Below are positions 24,258-32,471 of a DNA stretch of 64,000 bases, in pieces. The first letter of the stretch is position 1. Each line of letters begins with the position of its first letter. Position numbers and translations under genes: made by a program. This stretch comes from LMUY01 sp964247705 (GTDB taxonomy: Bacteria; Pseudomonadota; Alphaproteobacteria; Acetobacterales; Acetobacteraceae). Where the stretch lies: the NCBI GenBank assembly GCA_964247705.1, contig CAXTVQ010000023.1, forward strand, positions 1-64,000, in the 5' to 3' direction. The notes below the pieces were generated by a model. It worked only from the letters and a program-made list of their open reading frames with translations, did not search any database and was not told where the DNA came from.

Positions 24258-24383
24258 GTGCCCGGCAGCTCGAAGCCGCTGCTCTATCACGCGCCGTCAT
24301 CATACCACTCGATGATCGCGCGATTGGCGCTCGCGGAGGCCGGGACCGGCCACGACCAGGTTCGCGTCGATGTGCACCTTCGG
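24258..24383 (+). pseudogene. Glutathione S-transferase N-terminal remnant
   Basis: From a GTG the frame reads KPLLYHAPSSYHSMIARLALAEAG and then DQVRVDVHL. That matches the first beta strand, glutathione-site helix and second strand of a thioredoxin-like GST N-terminal domain. It then turns into Gln/Arg-rich sequence with no LNP..VP motif. The cis-Pro loop and the helical C-terminal domain are missing; the bicupin gene ends 30 bases further on, from the other direction. I infer a GST gene truncated by rearrangement. Confidence 0.55.
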
Positions 24384-24413
24384 GGCGGTCAGCAGTCGCG
24401 GAGAGGGCTGGCA

Positions 24414-25601
24414 TTACGAGCCGACGATCAACTGCTTCGTCGAGGCGAATTTGGCCAGCGTCGCCACGTTCAGGTTCAGGTGAGCGGCAACGAGTTCGGG
24501 GGGCGTGTGGGCCAGCCAGTCGGTCAGTGAGATATCGCTGTAGTAGCTGCTGGCAAACACCTCGAGGAACCGCAGCGTCGAACTGCCCGTGTTCTCGATG
24601 TAATGGCCGAACGACCGTTTGACGTAGCCGACATCGCCAGCCTGGAAGTCCATCGTCCGCGCCTTGGCCCCGCCCGGGAAGATCGTCATCCGCGCGTCGC
24701 CGGCCAGATAGTACTGCCATTCATCGGCCTGGGGATGCCAATGCAGTTCGCGCATGCCACCGGGTTCGATCTCGACCAGGGCGGCGGCGATGTTGGCGGC
24801 AATCGGGAAGTTGCGGGAGTCGGCGATGCGCACCATCCCGCCTCGTGCCTGCAACGGCGCCTGCTTGAGCAGGGAGTAGTTGAACGGGGCCGGCACCGTC
24901 GGCGCCCCGCCAATGCGTTGGTCGGCAGATAAAGCCGGCGGGACAGTGCCTTGGAAGATATACCTCTCGTGCTTAGGCAACGGATCCAAGGTCGAGACTG
25001 GCACGCCGAGATCCTTGGCCAGGACGTCCCTGGGGATCGTCGCAAGCCAATCCGTCAGCAGGAAGGTGTCGAACTCGGAGAACGTCCCGTCGTCGAACAC
25101 CAGCAGGAACTCGCAGCCATCCGGGCCGAGGCCCTGGATCGAGTGCGGGATGCCGGACGGAAAATACCAGAGGTCACCCTCCGACACATCCGCCGCGAAG
25201 CTGCGCCCGTCCTGGTCCACCGCGGTGATCCGGGCGGACCCGGCAATCATGTAGGACCACTCGGCCGGCAGGTGCCAATGCATCTCGCGAATGCCGCCGG
25301 CAGTCAGGCGCATGTTCACGCCGGCCAGCGACTTGGCCACCGGCAGGTCGTCCACGTTCACTTGGCGGGCCCAGCCGCCCTCCTGCTGGCGGGTGTGGGC
25401 GCGGGAGAACGGGTACCAGAACGTCTCCACGTTGCCCTTGTCGGTCGGCGGCGCGTCGAAGGCGGACGGCGCCTCGCTTGCGGCAGCCGGGTTCTGCGCA
25501 CCGAGGATGGTGGCGCTCCGGTCGCCAGGTGCGGCGGCAAGGGCCACGCCCGGAAGGGCGGCCGCTCCGGTCAAGACGGTTCGGCGTAGCAGCGGCTTCA
25601 T
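24414..25601 (-). CDS. Bicupin oxalate decarboxylase family protein, Tat-exported
   Basis: A 395-residue two-domain cupin of the oxalate decarboxylase/oxidase family. Metal ligands are present in both domains: MHWHLPAEW with a later GIPHS, and LHWHPQADEW with a later FGHYIENTG. Each gives a His-His-Glu-His manganese site. The N-terminus LRRTVLTGAAALPGVALAAA looks like a twin-arginine signal, so export after folding is expected. I start at 25601, where GGAGAG lies at proper spacing; an upstream ATG at 25631 is possible. Expected reaction: oxalate to formate and CO2. The formate-type channel 35 kb away could serve it, but the two are not linked. Confidence 0.85.
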   Translation of the reverse strand: MKPLLRRTVLTGAAALPGVALAAAPGDRSATILGAQNPAAASEAPSAFDAPPTDKGNVETFWYPFSRAHTRQQEGGWARQVNVDDLPVAKSLAGVNMRLTAGGIREMHWHLPAEWSYMIAGSARITAVDQDGRSFAADVSEGDLWYFPSGIPHSIQGLGPDGCEFLLVFDDGTFSEFDTFLLTDWLATIPRDVLAKDLGVPVSTLDPLPKHERYIFQGTVPPALSADQRIGGAPTVPAPFNYSLLKQAPLQARGGMVRIADSRNFPIAANIAAALVEIEPGGMRELHWHPQADEWQYYLAGDARMTIFPGGAKARTMDFQAGDVGYVKRSFGHYIENTGSSTLRFLEVFASSYYSDISLTDWLAHTPPELVAAHLNLNVATLAKFASTKQLIVGS

Positions 25602-25843
25602 GAACGGGCTCTCCGACAACAGCCGCGGCAACGCGCGATGACGGCGCCCTGCTGCTACACATAGGCGTTAGAGGCGGACGTAGGGCAGGCTGCGTTGACC
25701 GGCGTTTGCCTGCATGGCGACCGGCATTCCTTTGCGTGTATGGTGGTGTCCTTCGCGCAATACGGCGTCGAAGTCGGGAGCTGACCGTTGCCCTGGCGTA
25801 GTGCTGACTCCGACGACGTAGGGTTCATCGATTGGGCGCGAGG

Positions 25844-27520
25844 ATGACCCTCTTCAACCGGCGGCTAAGCCTGCGGACCCGGTTCGCGCTCGCCCTGGCG
25901 TCGCTGGTGTTGATCGTGGCCGGCCTGTTCGGTGGGCTGATCGGCTGGCACTCCGTCGCGCAGACCCGGGAGCGGGTCGCCAACTCGCTGGCCAGCGACG
26001 CCCAACGCGTCGCCGAACGGCTGAACCGCGACATGGCCGACCGCTCGCGGGACTTGGCGCTCATCGGTGCGCTGGACGCAATGCGCAACGTGCAGGACGT
26101 CGCGTCCGTTCAGGCGGTGCTCGACAGCCTGAGGCGGAGCGAGCCGAGCTATTTGTGGCTGGCCGTGACGGACCTGCAGGGCCGCGTGGTGGCGGCAACC
26201 GATGGCAGCCTGGTCGGCAACGACATCACCGCCTACTACGACCTCCGCGACCAGTTGCGGGGCCGCCCGACCAGCCTCGGCGACCCCTTGCGGGTGGTCC
26301 GGCCCGGCGACCCGGACCCGCCGCCCCCCATGAGCTTGCCGCCACGGCAGATCAACATCAGCCGGCCGATCCGCGCCGGCGATGGTGCGGCCGTCGGCGT
26401 GATCGTGGCGCAACTGAGCTGGGACTGGATCCGTGACAGCCTGCGCGGCCTGTTGAGCCCCGACGAAGATGGCGGACGCGAGCGCCAGGCGATCGTCGTG
26501 TCGGACAATGACTACGTGCTGATCGGGCCGCCGGACATGATCGGCACCCGGCTGACGCTGACCGAAATCAGCCGCGCCCGTGCCGGCATCTACGGTTGGA
26601 GCTCGGACGAGTGGCCTGATGGCACGTCCTACATCACCGGCGTGAATTTCGCCGCCGGTGAGGGTCAATTTCCGGGTGCGGGCAGCATCCCGATGCGCTG
26701 GACCGTGCTGGTGCGCGAGGCGGAGGACACTGCTTTCGCTCCTGCGCACCAACTGGCGATGCAAATCGTAGCCATCGGCCTGGTGATGACGGCGCTGGTC
26801 GCGGTGCTGGGCTGGATCATCGCCGGTGTGATCACCCGGCCCTTGCGCCAGATCGCCGCCGCCGCAGACGGCCTGCGCCGGGGTGAGAACGTGGAGCTGC
26901 CTAACCTGCGTAGTTCGCGCGAGGTGGAGACGTTGTCCGCCTCGTTGCGCGCCCTGGTGGCGACGCTGACGTTCAAGCAGGGCAAGCTCGACGAGCTGGA
27001 GTCTGCCAGCCAGCACGACGCGCTCACCGGCTTGCTGAACCGTACCGGTTTGCAGACATGGCTCTCACGGACGCTCGCTCAGGCACGGGCGGAGCCCGCC
27101 AGCTTGCTGGTGTTGGTTGGCGATCTGGACGGGTTCAAGCAGATCAACGACACGCGCGGCCACGCCGCTGGAGACCTTGTGCTGCAGGAGGTCGCAGCGC
27201 GTTTGCAAGGGGCAGTACGCGGCCGGGACGCAGTGGCGCGCATGGGCGGCGACGAGTTCGTGGTCATGCTGCATGCCCCGCTCGGGCTTGGCGACAGGTC
27301 GGCTGTGGAGACGGCGGAGCGCATTTGGGCTCGGGTGACGGAGCCTTTCACGATCGAAGACGAGCCGGTGAAGATCGGCCTGTGCCTCGGCGGCGCTAGC
27401 TGGCCGGAGGACGACCGGGCCCTGGATCTGGTCATCAACAAAGCGGATGCAGCGCTGTACGCGGCGAAGCGCGCCGGCAAGGGGTGCATCGTGTTCCACC
27501 AGGAAGCGGCGCTGGGCTAG
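25844..27520 (+). CDS. Membrane-bound diguanylate cyclase (sensor-HAMP-GGDEF)
   Basis: A 558-residue membrane enzyme that should make cyclic di-GMP from GTP. One transmembrane helix lies at about 15-40, a periplasmic double Cache-like sensor domain at 40-305, a second helix at 310-335 and a HAMP-like linker. The GGDEF domain covers 385-555 with an intact GGDEF active site and, five residues before it, the inhibitory RxxD site (RGRD). It therefore looks active and product-inhibited. I start at the ATG at 25844; a TTG at 25832 is in frame. The sensed ligand is unknown. The tRNA-Thr gene follows by 35 bases. Confidence 0.88.
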   Translation: MTLFNRRLSLRTRFALALASLVLIVAGLFGGLIGWHSVAQTRERVANSLASDAQRVAERLNRDMADRSRDLALIGALDAMRNVQDVASVQAVLDSLRRSEPSYLWLAVTDLQGRVVAATDGSLVGNDITAYYDLRDQLRGRPTSLGDPLRVVRPGDPDPPPPMSLPPRQINISRPIRAGDGAAVGVIVAQLSWDWIRDSLRGLLSPDEDGGRERQAIVVSDNDYVLIGPPDMIGTRLTLTEISRARAGIYGWSSDEWPDGTSYITGVNFAAGEGQFPGAGSIPMRWTVLVREAEDTAFAPAHQLAMQIVAIGLVMTALVAVLGWIIAGVITRPLRQIAAAADGLRRGENVELPNLRSSREVETLSASLRALVATLTFKQGKLDELESASQHDALTGLLNRTGLQTWLSRTLAQARAEPASLLVLVGDLDGFKQINDTRGHAAGDLVLQEVAARLQGAVRGRDAVARMGGDEFVVMLHAPLGLGDRSAVETAERIWARVTEPFTIEDEPVKIGLCLGGASWPEDDRALDLVINKADAALYAAKRAGKGCIVFHQEAALG

Positions 27521-27555
27521 CCGGACGGCCGTGTTCTGCGCTAATTGAGGGCTGC

Positions 27556-27627
27556 GCCGGGTTAGCACAGTGGTAGTGCAGCGGTTTTGTAAACCGAAGG
27601 TCGCGGGTTCAAATCCTGCACCCGGCA
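27556..27627 (+). tRNA. tRNA-Thr (anticodon TGT)
   Basis: A full cloverleaf folds by hand: acceptor GCCGGGT/ACCCGGC, D stem GCAC/GTGC, anticodon loop TTTGTAA, T arm GCGGG-TTCAAAT-CCTGC, discriminator A. The anticodon TGT (positions 27588-27590) reads threonine ACA/ACG. The 27-43 pair is a G-A mismatch; the other stems pair. CCA is not encoded. Confidence 0.92.
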
Positions 27628-27649
27628 TGCCTCCGCTGCCAGCGTCCTG

Positions 27650-28435
27650 CTACTGCGCGGTCCAGCCGCCGTCGATCGAGTATGGGCACCCGGTCATTGT
27701 CGCCGCCGCGTCCGAGCAGAGAAACACGGCAAGTGCGCCGATACCCTCGGGCGTGGAGAATTGCGCCATCGGCTGCTTGTCCGTCAGGAAGGTTCGGGTG
27801 ACGTCCGACACCGGGCGCCCTTCGCGTTCGGCGCGGGCGTCGAGCTGCTTCTGAACCAGGGGTGTCAGCACCCAGCCAGGGCAAATGGCGTTGCAGGTGA
27901 CGCCGGCGTTGGCCAGTTCGATGCCGGCGACCTGGGTGAGGCCGATGATGCCGTGCTTGGCCGCGACGTAGGCGCTTTTCTCCGCGCTGCCGACCAGGCC
28001 GTGGGCGGAGGCGATGTTGATGATCCGGCCCCAGCCGCGCGTTTTCATGCCGGGGATCGCAGCCTGCATGGCGTGGAACGCGCTCGACAGGTTGATGGCG
28101 ATGATCGCATCCCATCGGTCGGGCGGGAAATCCTCGATGCGGGCCACATGCTGGATGCCGGCGTTGTTCACCAGGATGTCCAGCCGGCCCAGCTCCCGCT
28201 CGGTGCGGGCGATCATCGCGTGGATCTGGTCGGGCTTGCTGACGTCGGCAGCGTCGTGCAGGGCGCGGATGGCGTGCTCGGAAGCGAGCGTTGTGCGGAG
28301 CTGCTCGATGAACGCCGGGTCGCCGAAACCGTTGAGCATCAGGTCGGCACCTTCGGCGGCAAGGGCGCGGGCGATCCCGAGGCCGATGCCGCTGGTTGAC
28401 CCCGTGACAAGCGCCACTTTGCCGTGCAGACCCAT
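27650..28435 (-). CDS. bdhA: 3-hydroxybutyrate dehydrogenase
   Basis: A 261-residue classical short-chain dehydrogenase, close in sequence to 3-hydroxybutyrate dehydrogenases. The cofactor loop TGSTSGIGLGIA is at 11-22, NNAG at about 90, and the catalytic Ser in IASAHGLVG with YVAAK. The family-typical HVARIEDFPPDRWD and NAICPGWVLTPLV are present, with a Gln-rich VQKQLDARA loop. It oxidises (R)-3-hydroxybutyrate to acetoacetate with NAD, usually the last step of polyhydroxybutyrate use. The patatin gene is divergent and may belong to the same pathway. No acetoacetyl-CoA synthetase is adjacent. Confidence 0.92.
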   Translation of the reverse strand: MGLHGKVALVTGSTSGIGLGIARALAAEGADLMLNGFGDPAFIEQLRTTLASEHAIRALHDAADVSKPDQIHAMIARTERELGRLDILVNNAGIQHVARIEDFPPDRWDAIIAINLSSAFHAMQAAIPGMKTRGWGRIINIASAHGLVGSAEKSAYVAAKHGIIGLTQVAGIELANAGVTCNAICPGWVLTPLVQKQLDARAEREGRPVSDVTRTFLTDKQPMAQFSTPEGIGALAVFLCSDAAATMTGCPYSIDGGWTAQ

Positions 28436-28548
28436 GGAAAGCCCCTGTTAAGGTTTAGGGCGGATGATTGGCCGATCGCTTCGGTGTGACAAGCGGCCGG
28501 CGAAGCTAGATACCGGTTTGAACGTGAGAACATCGAGGATCACAGCGT

Positions 28549-29694
28549 ATGGATGCCGGACCACTTCACCTGACGCGAACTTGGCGGCCCGAGCGCTGCG
28601 ACCGCATCGGCTTGCTGCTGCAGGGCGGTGGCGCGCTGGGCGCGTATCAGGCAGGCGTCTACCAGGGCCTGCAGGAGGCCGGGATCGAGCCGGACTGGCT
28701 GGCCGGGGTATCGATCGGCAGCGTGAATGCGGCGCTGATCGCGGGCAATCCGCCGGAACAGCGGGTGGCGGCACTTCGGGAGTTCTGGCGGGTCGCGACG
28801 CTGCGTCCAGTCTGGGGCTTCCTGCCAGCAGGCGATGACCTGCGCAAGCTGCACAACATCTGGTCCTGCTTCATGACGGCGACGCAGGGGCAGCCAGGGC
28901 TGTTCACGCCGAACCTGATCTCCCCGTGGCTGCGTCCGCGGGGGGCGCCGGGTGCGACGGCGTTCTACGAAAGCGCCCCCCTGCGCGAGACGCTGCTGCG
29001 GTTGGTCGATTTTGACCGGATCAACAGCGGCGAGATGCGCTTCGCCGTCGGCGCGGTGAACGTTGCGTCCGGCAACTTCGCCTATTTCGACAACGCGCAC
29101 ACGACGATCAACGTGGACCACATCATGGCAAGCGGCGCGCTGCCGCCTGCCCTGCCGATGACGCCGATCGATGGTGAATACTATTGGGATGGCGGCATCG
29201 TCTCCAACACGCCGCTGCAGCATTTGCTGGACCATATCCACGGCGAGAACGCGCTGGTGTTCCAGGTGGACCTGTTCAGCGCACGTGGCCCCGTGCCGCG
29301 GGACATGCCGGAAGCGCTCGGCCGGTCGAAGGATATCCAGTACTCATCCCGCACCCGGCTGACGACGGACTACTACCGGCAAGCGCATGCGCAGCGCATC
29401 CAGATCAAGAAACTGCTGGAGAAGGTGCCCGAGGAGAAGCTGTCCGACGAGGAGCGTCAAATGAAGGACGCGCTGGCGACGCTGCCGGCGATCAACATCC
29501 TTCAATTGATCTATCAGCAGGCGGCGCACGAGGGGCAGGCGAAGGACTACGACTTCAGCAAATCCTCCATGCGCGACCACTGGGCCGCCGGGTTGCGCGA
29601 TACCAGCAGCACGCTCACGCGGCGGGACTGGCTGCAGATGCCGTCCGAGGAGAGCGGCATCGTCACCCATGACATCCATCGGGCGCGCGGCTGA
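28549..29694 (+). CDS. Patatin-like phospholipase
   Basis: A 381-residue patatin-like serine hydrolase. The oxyanion loop QGGGALGAYQAG is at about 25-36, the nucleophile elbow GVSIGS at about 53, and the catalytic dyad Asp in WDGGIVSN near 218. A C-terminal extension after 250 has helical, charged sequence (EKVPEEKLSDEERQ) as in the DUF3734-bearing subgroup. It hydrolyses acyl esters, either membrane lipids or storage-granule components. In several alphaproteobacteria this subgroup neighbours 3-hydroxybutyrate dehydrogenase, as it does here in divergent orientation with a 113-base shared promoter region. No signal peptide, so cytoplasmic. Confidence 0.88.
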   Translation: MDAGPLHLTRTWRPERCDRIGLLLQGGGALGAYQAGVYQGLQEAGIEPDWLAGVSIGSVNAALIAGNPPEQRVAALREFWRVATLRPVWGFLPAGDDLRKLHNIWSCFMTATQGQPGLFTPNLISPWLRPRGAPGATAFYESAPLRETLLRLVDFDRINSGEMRFAVGAVNVASGNFAYFDNAHTTINVDHIMASGALPPALPMTPIDGEYYWDGGIVSNTPLQHLLDHIHGENALVFQVDLFSARGPVPRDMPEALGRSKDIQYSSRTRLTTDYYRQAHAQRIQIKKLLEKVPEEKLSDEERQMKDALATLPAINILQLIYQQAAHEGQAKDYDFSKSSMRDHWAAGLRDTSSTLTRRDWLQMPSEESGIVTHDIHRARG

Positions 29695-29757
29695 CGAAAC
29701 GCGGCCCCTTACGGCGCGTTGCCTGGCCGGGTTGATAGCCAATGAGAGGGAGATATC

Positions 29758-30315
29758 ATGGCGAGCGCTACGACGAAGATGCCAGCGGACCAGACCGAGG
29801 GTGGGGTGCATCTGCACCGGACCAAGAACAACCAGAACGCCAAGGCGGTCTCGATCGAGTTGCTGCAGGCCCGTCTGGCCGACGCGATCGACATGTCGCT
29901 GATCACCAAGCAGGCACACTGGAACCTCAAGGGCCCGCAGTTCATCGGTGTGCACCTGATGCTCGACAAGTTCCGTGACGAGCAGGACGAGTACGTCGAC
30001 ACCATGGCCGAACGCATCACCCAGTTGGGCGGCACGGCCCGCGGCACGGTACAGGAAGTCGGCAAGAAGACGTCCCTGCAATCGTATCCGGTCGACATCT
30101 ACCAGGTCAGCGACCACGTCCACGCGCTGATCGACCGCTACGCGACGTTCGCCAATGCGATCCGCTCCAACATCGATGAAGTGGACGAGGCTGGCGACCC
30201 GGACACGGCCGACCTGTTCACCGAGGTCTCGCGTGGGATCGACAAGCAGTTGTGGTTCCTCGAGGCGCACACGCAGGAGCGTTCGGCGAGCGAGACCTTC
30301 CCGACCGATCAGTAA
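29758..30315 (+). CDS. dps: Dps DNA-protection ferritin
   Basis: A 185-residue Dps protein. The ferroxidase ligands are intact in KQAHWNLKGPQFIGVHLMLDKFRDEQDEYVDTMAERI (His, His, Asp, Glu in the normal spacing). The Lys-rich N-terminal tail (HRTKNNQNAK) may contact DNA. It forms 12-mers that oxidise and store iron with peroxide and compact DNA under stress. GAGAGGGAG lies seven bases before the ATG. A strong hairpin follows the stop, so the gene is probably a single transcript. Confidence 0.93.
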   Translation: MASATTKMPADQTEGGVHLHRTKNNQNAKAVSIELLQARLADAIDMSLITKQAHWNLKGPQFIGVHLMLDKFRDEQDEYVDTMAERITQLGGTARGTVQEVGKKTSLQSYPVDIYQVSDHVHALIDRYATFANAIRSNIDEVDEAGDPDTADLFTEVSRGIDKQLWFLEAHTQERSASETFPTDQ

Positions 30316-30341
30316 CAGCCTGTAGTAACACTTGCCCCGGA

Positions 30342-30370
30342 CTCCCTTGCGCGCCTAGCGTGCGAGGGAG
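30342..30370 (+). terminator. Hairpin between dps and parE
   Basis: CTCCCTTGCGCGC and GCGTGCGAGGGAG pair at 11 of 13 positions around CTA, 26 bases after the dps stop. It is likely the dps terminator; the right arm ends 15 bases before the parE ATG. Confidence 0.55.
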
Positions 30371-30385
30371 ATACGGGAACACAGC

Positions 30386-32422
30386 ATGAACGACCTCTTC
30401 GGCTCTGCCAAGGCGGCGCCCAAGGCAGCTTCCAAAGCAGCGACCAAGTCACCGGCGGGAAAGCCGGATCCAGGCCAGCAGGACTACTCGGCCAAGGATA
30501 TCGAGGTACTCGAGGGGCTGGAGCCGGTACGTCGCCGTCCGGGTATGTATATCGGCGGCACGGACGAGTCCGCGCTGCACCACCTGGCGGCAGAAATCCT
30601 GGACAACTCGATGGACGAGGCCGTTGCAGGGCATGCGACGGCGATCGATTTCGCGGTGCAGGCGGACAATTGGCTCAGCGTGCGGGACAATGGGCGGGGT
30701 ATCCCGGTCGACCCCCACCCCAAGTTCAAGCCGCTCAGCGCGCTCGAGGTCATCCTGACCACGCTGCATTCCGGCGGCAAGTTCGGCGGCGACGCGTATG
30801 CCACGTCGGGCGGGCTGCACGGAGTCGGCAGTTCCGTGGTGAACGCGTTGAGCGAGCAACTGGAGGTGGAGGTCGCGCGGGACCGCACGCTGTGGCGTCA
30901 GAGCTACGCGCAGGGCAAGCCCACGACGAAGCTGGTGAACGCCGGCCCCGTGCAGAACCGGCGGGGGACGACGATCCGGTTCAAGCCCGACCCGGCGATC
31001 TTCGGGCCACTGCAGTTCAGCCCGGTCCGGCTGTTCCGTCTGTGCCGGTCAAAGGCCTACCTCTTCCGCGGCGTCCAGATCCGCTGGAGTTGTGACCCGG
31101 CGTTGATCCGCGGTGCGGACGTGCCCGCGGAGGCGGTGCTGCATTTCCCGGGGGGGCTGCGGGACAGCCTGGCCGAGGATATCGGCGACTCTGCGATGGC
31201 GGTGCCGGAGATCTGGGCCGGCGAGGCGGACCTCCCGGTGCGCGAGGACGGGCGGCCCGGCGGGCGGGCGGAATGGGCGGTGACCTGGCTGGACGGGGCG
31301 GACGGGTTCCTCCACTCCTACTGCAACACGGTGCCGACGCCGCTGGGGGGCACGCATGAGGCCGGGTTCCGGGCGGCGTTGCTGAAAGGGATCCGGGCCT
31401 GGGGCGAGCAGCGGAACAATCGCCGGGCTGCGCAGGTCACCGGCGAAGACGTCACGACCAGCATGGCCGGCAAGCTATCGGCCTTCGTGCGGGACCCGCA
31501 GTTCCAAGGGCAGACCAAGGAGAAGCTCACCAGCCAGGATGCGACCCGGCTGGTGGAAACCGCCATGCGGGACCGGTTCGATCACTGGTTGGCCGGCAAT
31601 CCGCAAGGGGCCGACAACCTGCTGACCTTCCTGATCGAACGGGCGGAAGAGCGGCTGCGGCGGCGGGAGAACAAGGACGTCGCGCGCAAATCCGCCACCA
31701 GGCGGTTGCGGCTGCCGGGCAAGCTGGCGGATTGCACGAGCGAGGTGATGGCGGAGACGGAACTGTTCCTGGTGGAGGGGGACAGCGCCGGCGGATCGGC
31801 CAAGCAGGCGCGGCGGCGCGAGACGCAGGCGGTGCTGCCGCTACGGGGCAAGATCCTGAACGTGGCGAGTGCGACGGTCGACAAGCTGCGCCAAAACCAG
31901 GAGCTGCGGGACCTGATCGAGGCGCTGGGCTGCGGCGTGGGCGACCGGTTCGACATCAAGAAGCTGCGCTACGGCCGGGTCATCATCATGACGGACGCCG
32001 ACGTGGACGGGGCGCACATCGCCAGCCTGCTGATGACGTTCTTTTATCGCGAGCTGCCGGAGCTGGTGCGGCAAGGCCACGTGTACCTGGCCCAGCCGCC
32101 GCTCTACCGCATGACGCAGGGCGCGCGCTCGGTCTACGCGATGAACGACGCCGACCGGGAGCGGCTCACGCGCACGTTCAAGGCGGGGACGAAGGTGGAG
32201 GTGAGCCGGTTCAAAGGCCTGGGGGAGATGCCGCCCGCGGCGCTGAAGGAGACGACGATGGACCCGGGCAAGCGCACGCTGCTGAAGGTGGTCGCGTCCG
32301 CGGAGCGGCGGGCGGAGACGAGTGAGCTGGTGGAGAGCCTGATGGGCCGCAAGCCGGAGCTGCGGTTCCGGTTCATCCAGGAGCATGCGCGGGACGTGGC
32401 GGTGGAGGAGGTGGACGTTTAG
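30386..32422 (+). CDS. parE: DNA topoisomerase IV subunit B
   Basis: A 678-residue type IIA topoisomerase ATPase subunit that works with ParC to decatenate replicated chromosomes. The GHKL ATPase is at about 35-235 (EILDNSMDEAV, RDNGRGIPVD, TSGGLHGVGSSVVNALSE), followed by the transducer domain. The TOPRIM domain starts near 455 with LVEGDSAGGSAKQ and has the metal-binding IIMTDADVDGAH. The end ELRFRFIQEHA is typical of ParE. Length is slightly above average because of a Lys/Ala-rich N-terminal tail (residues 1-30). parC is not in the window. No good ribosome-binding site precedes the ATG. Confidence 0.95.
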   Translation: MNDLFGSAKAAPKAASKAATKSPAGKPDPGQQDYSAKDIEVLEGLEPVRRRPGMYIGGTDESALHHLAAEILDNSMDEAVAGHATAIDFAVQADNWLSVRDNGRGIPVDPHPKFKPLSALEVILTTLHSGGKFGGDAYATSGGLHGVGSSVVNALSEQLEVEVARDRTLWRQSYAQGKPTTKLVNAGPVQNRRGTTIRFKPDPAIFGPLQFSPVRLFRLCRSKAYLFRGVQIRWSCDPALIRGADVPAEAVLHFPGGLRDSLAEDIGDSAMAVPEIWAGEADLPVREDGRPGGRAEWAVTWLDGADGFLHSYCNTVPTPLGGTHEAGFRAALLKGIRAWGEQRNNRRAAQVTGEDVTTSMAGKLSAFVRDPQFQGQTKEKLTSQDATRLVETAMRDRFDHWLAGNPQGADNLLTFLIERAEERLRRRENKDVARKSATRRLRLPGKLADCTSEVMAETELFLVEGDSAGGSAKQARRRETQAVLPLRGKILNVASATVDKLRQNQELRDLIEALGCGVGDRFDIKKLRYGRVIIMTDADVDGAHIASLLMTFFYRELPELVRQGHVYLAQPPLYRMTQGARSVYAMNDADRERLTRTFKAGTKVEVSRFKGLGEMPPAALKETTMDPGKRTLLKVVASAERRAETSELVESLMGRKPELRFRFIQEHARDVAVEEVDV

Positions 32423-32471
32423 ACGCGGCTGCGCGTGACCGCGGTGCCTCCGTGGCCAGGCAGTCAAGGGC

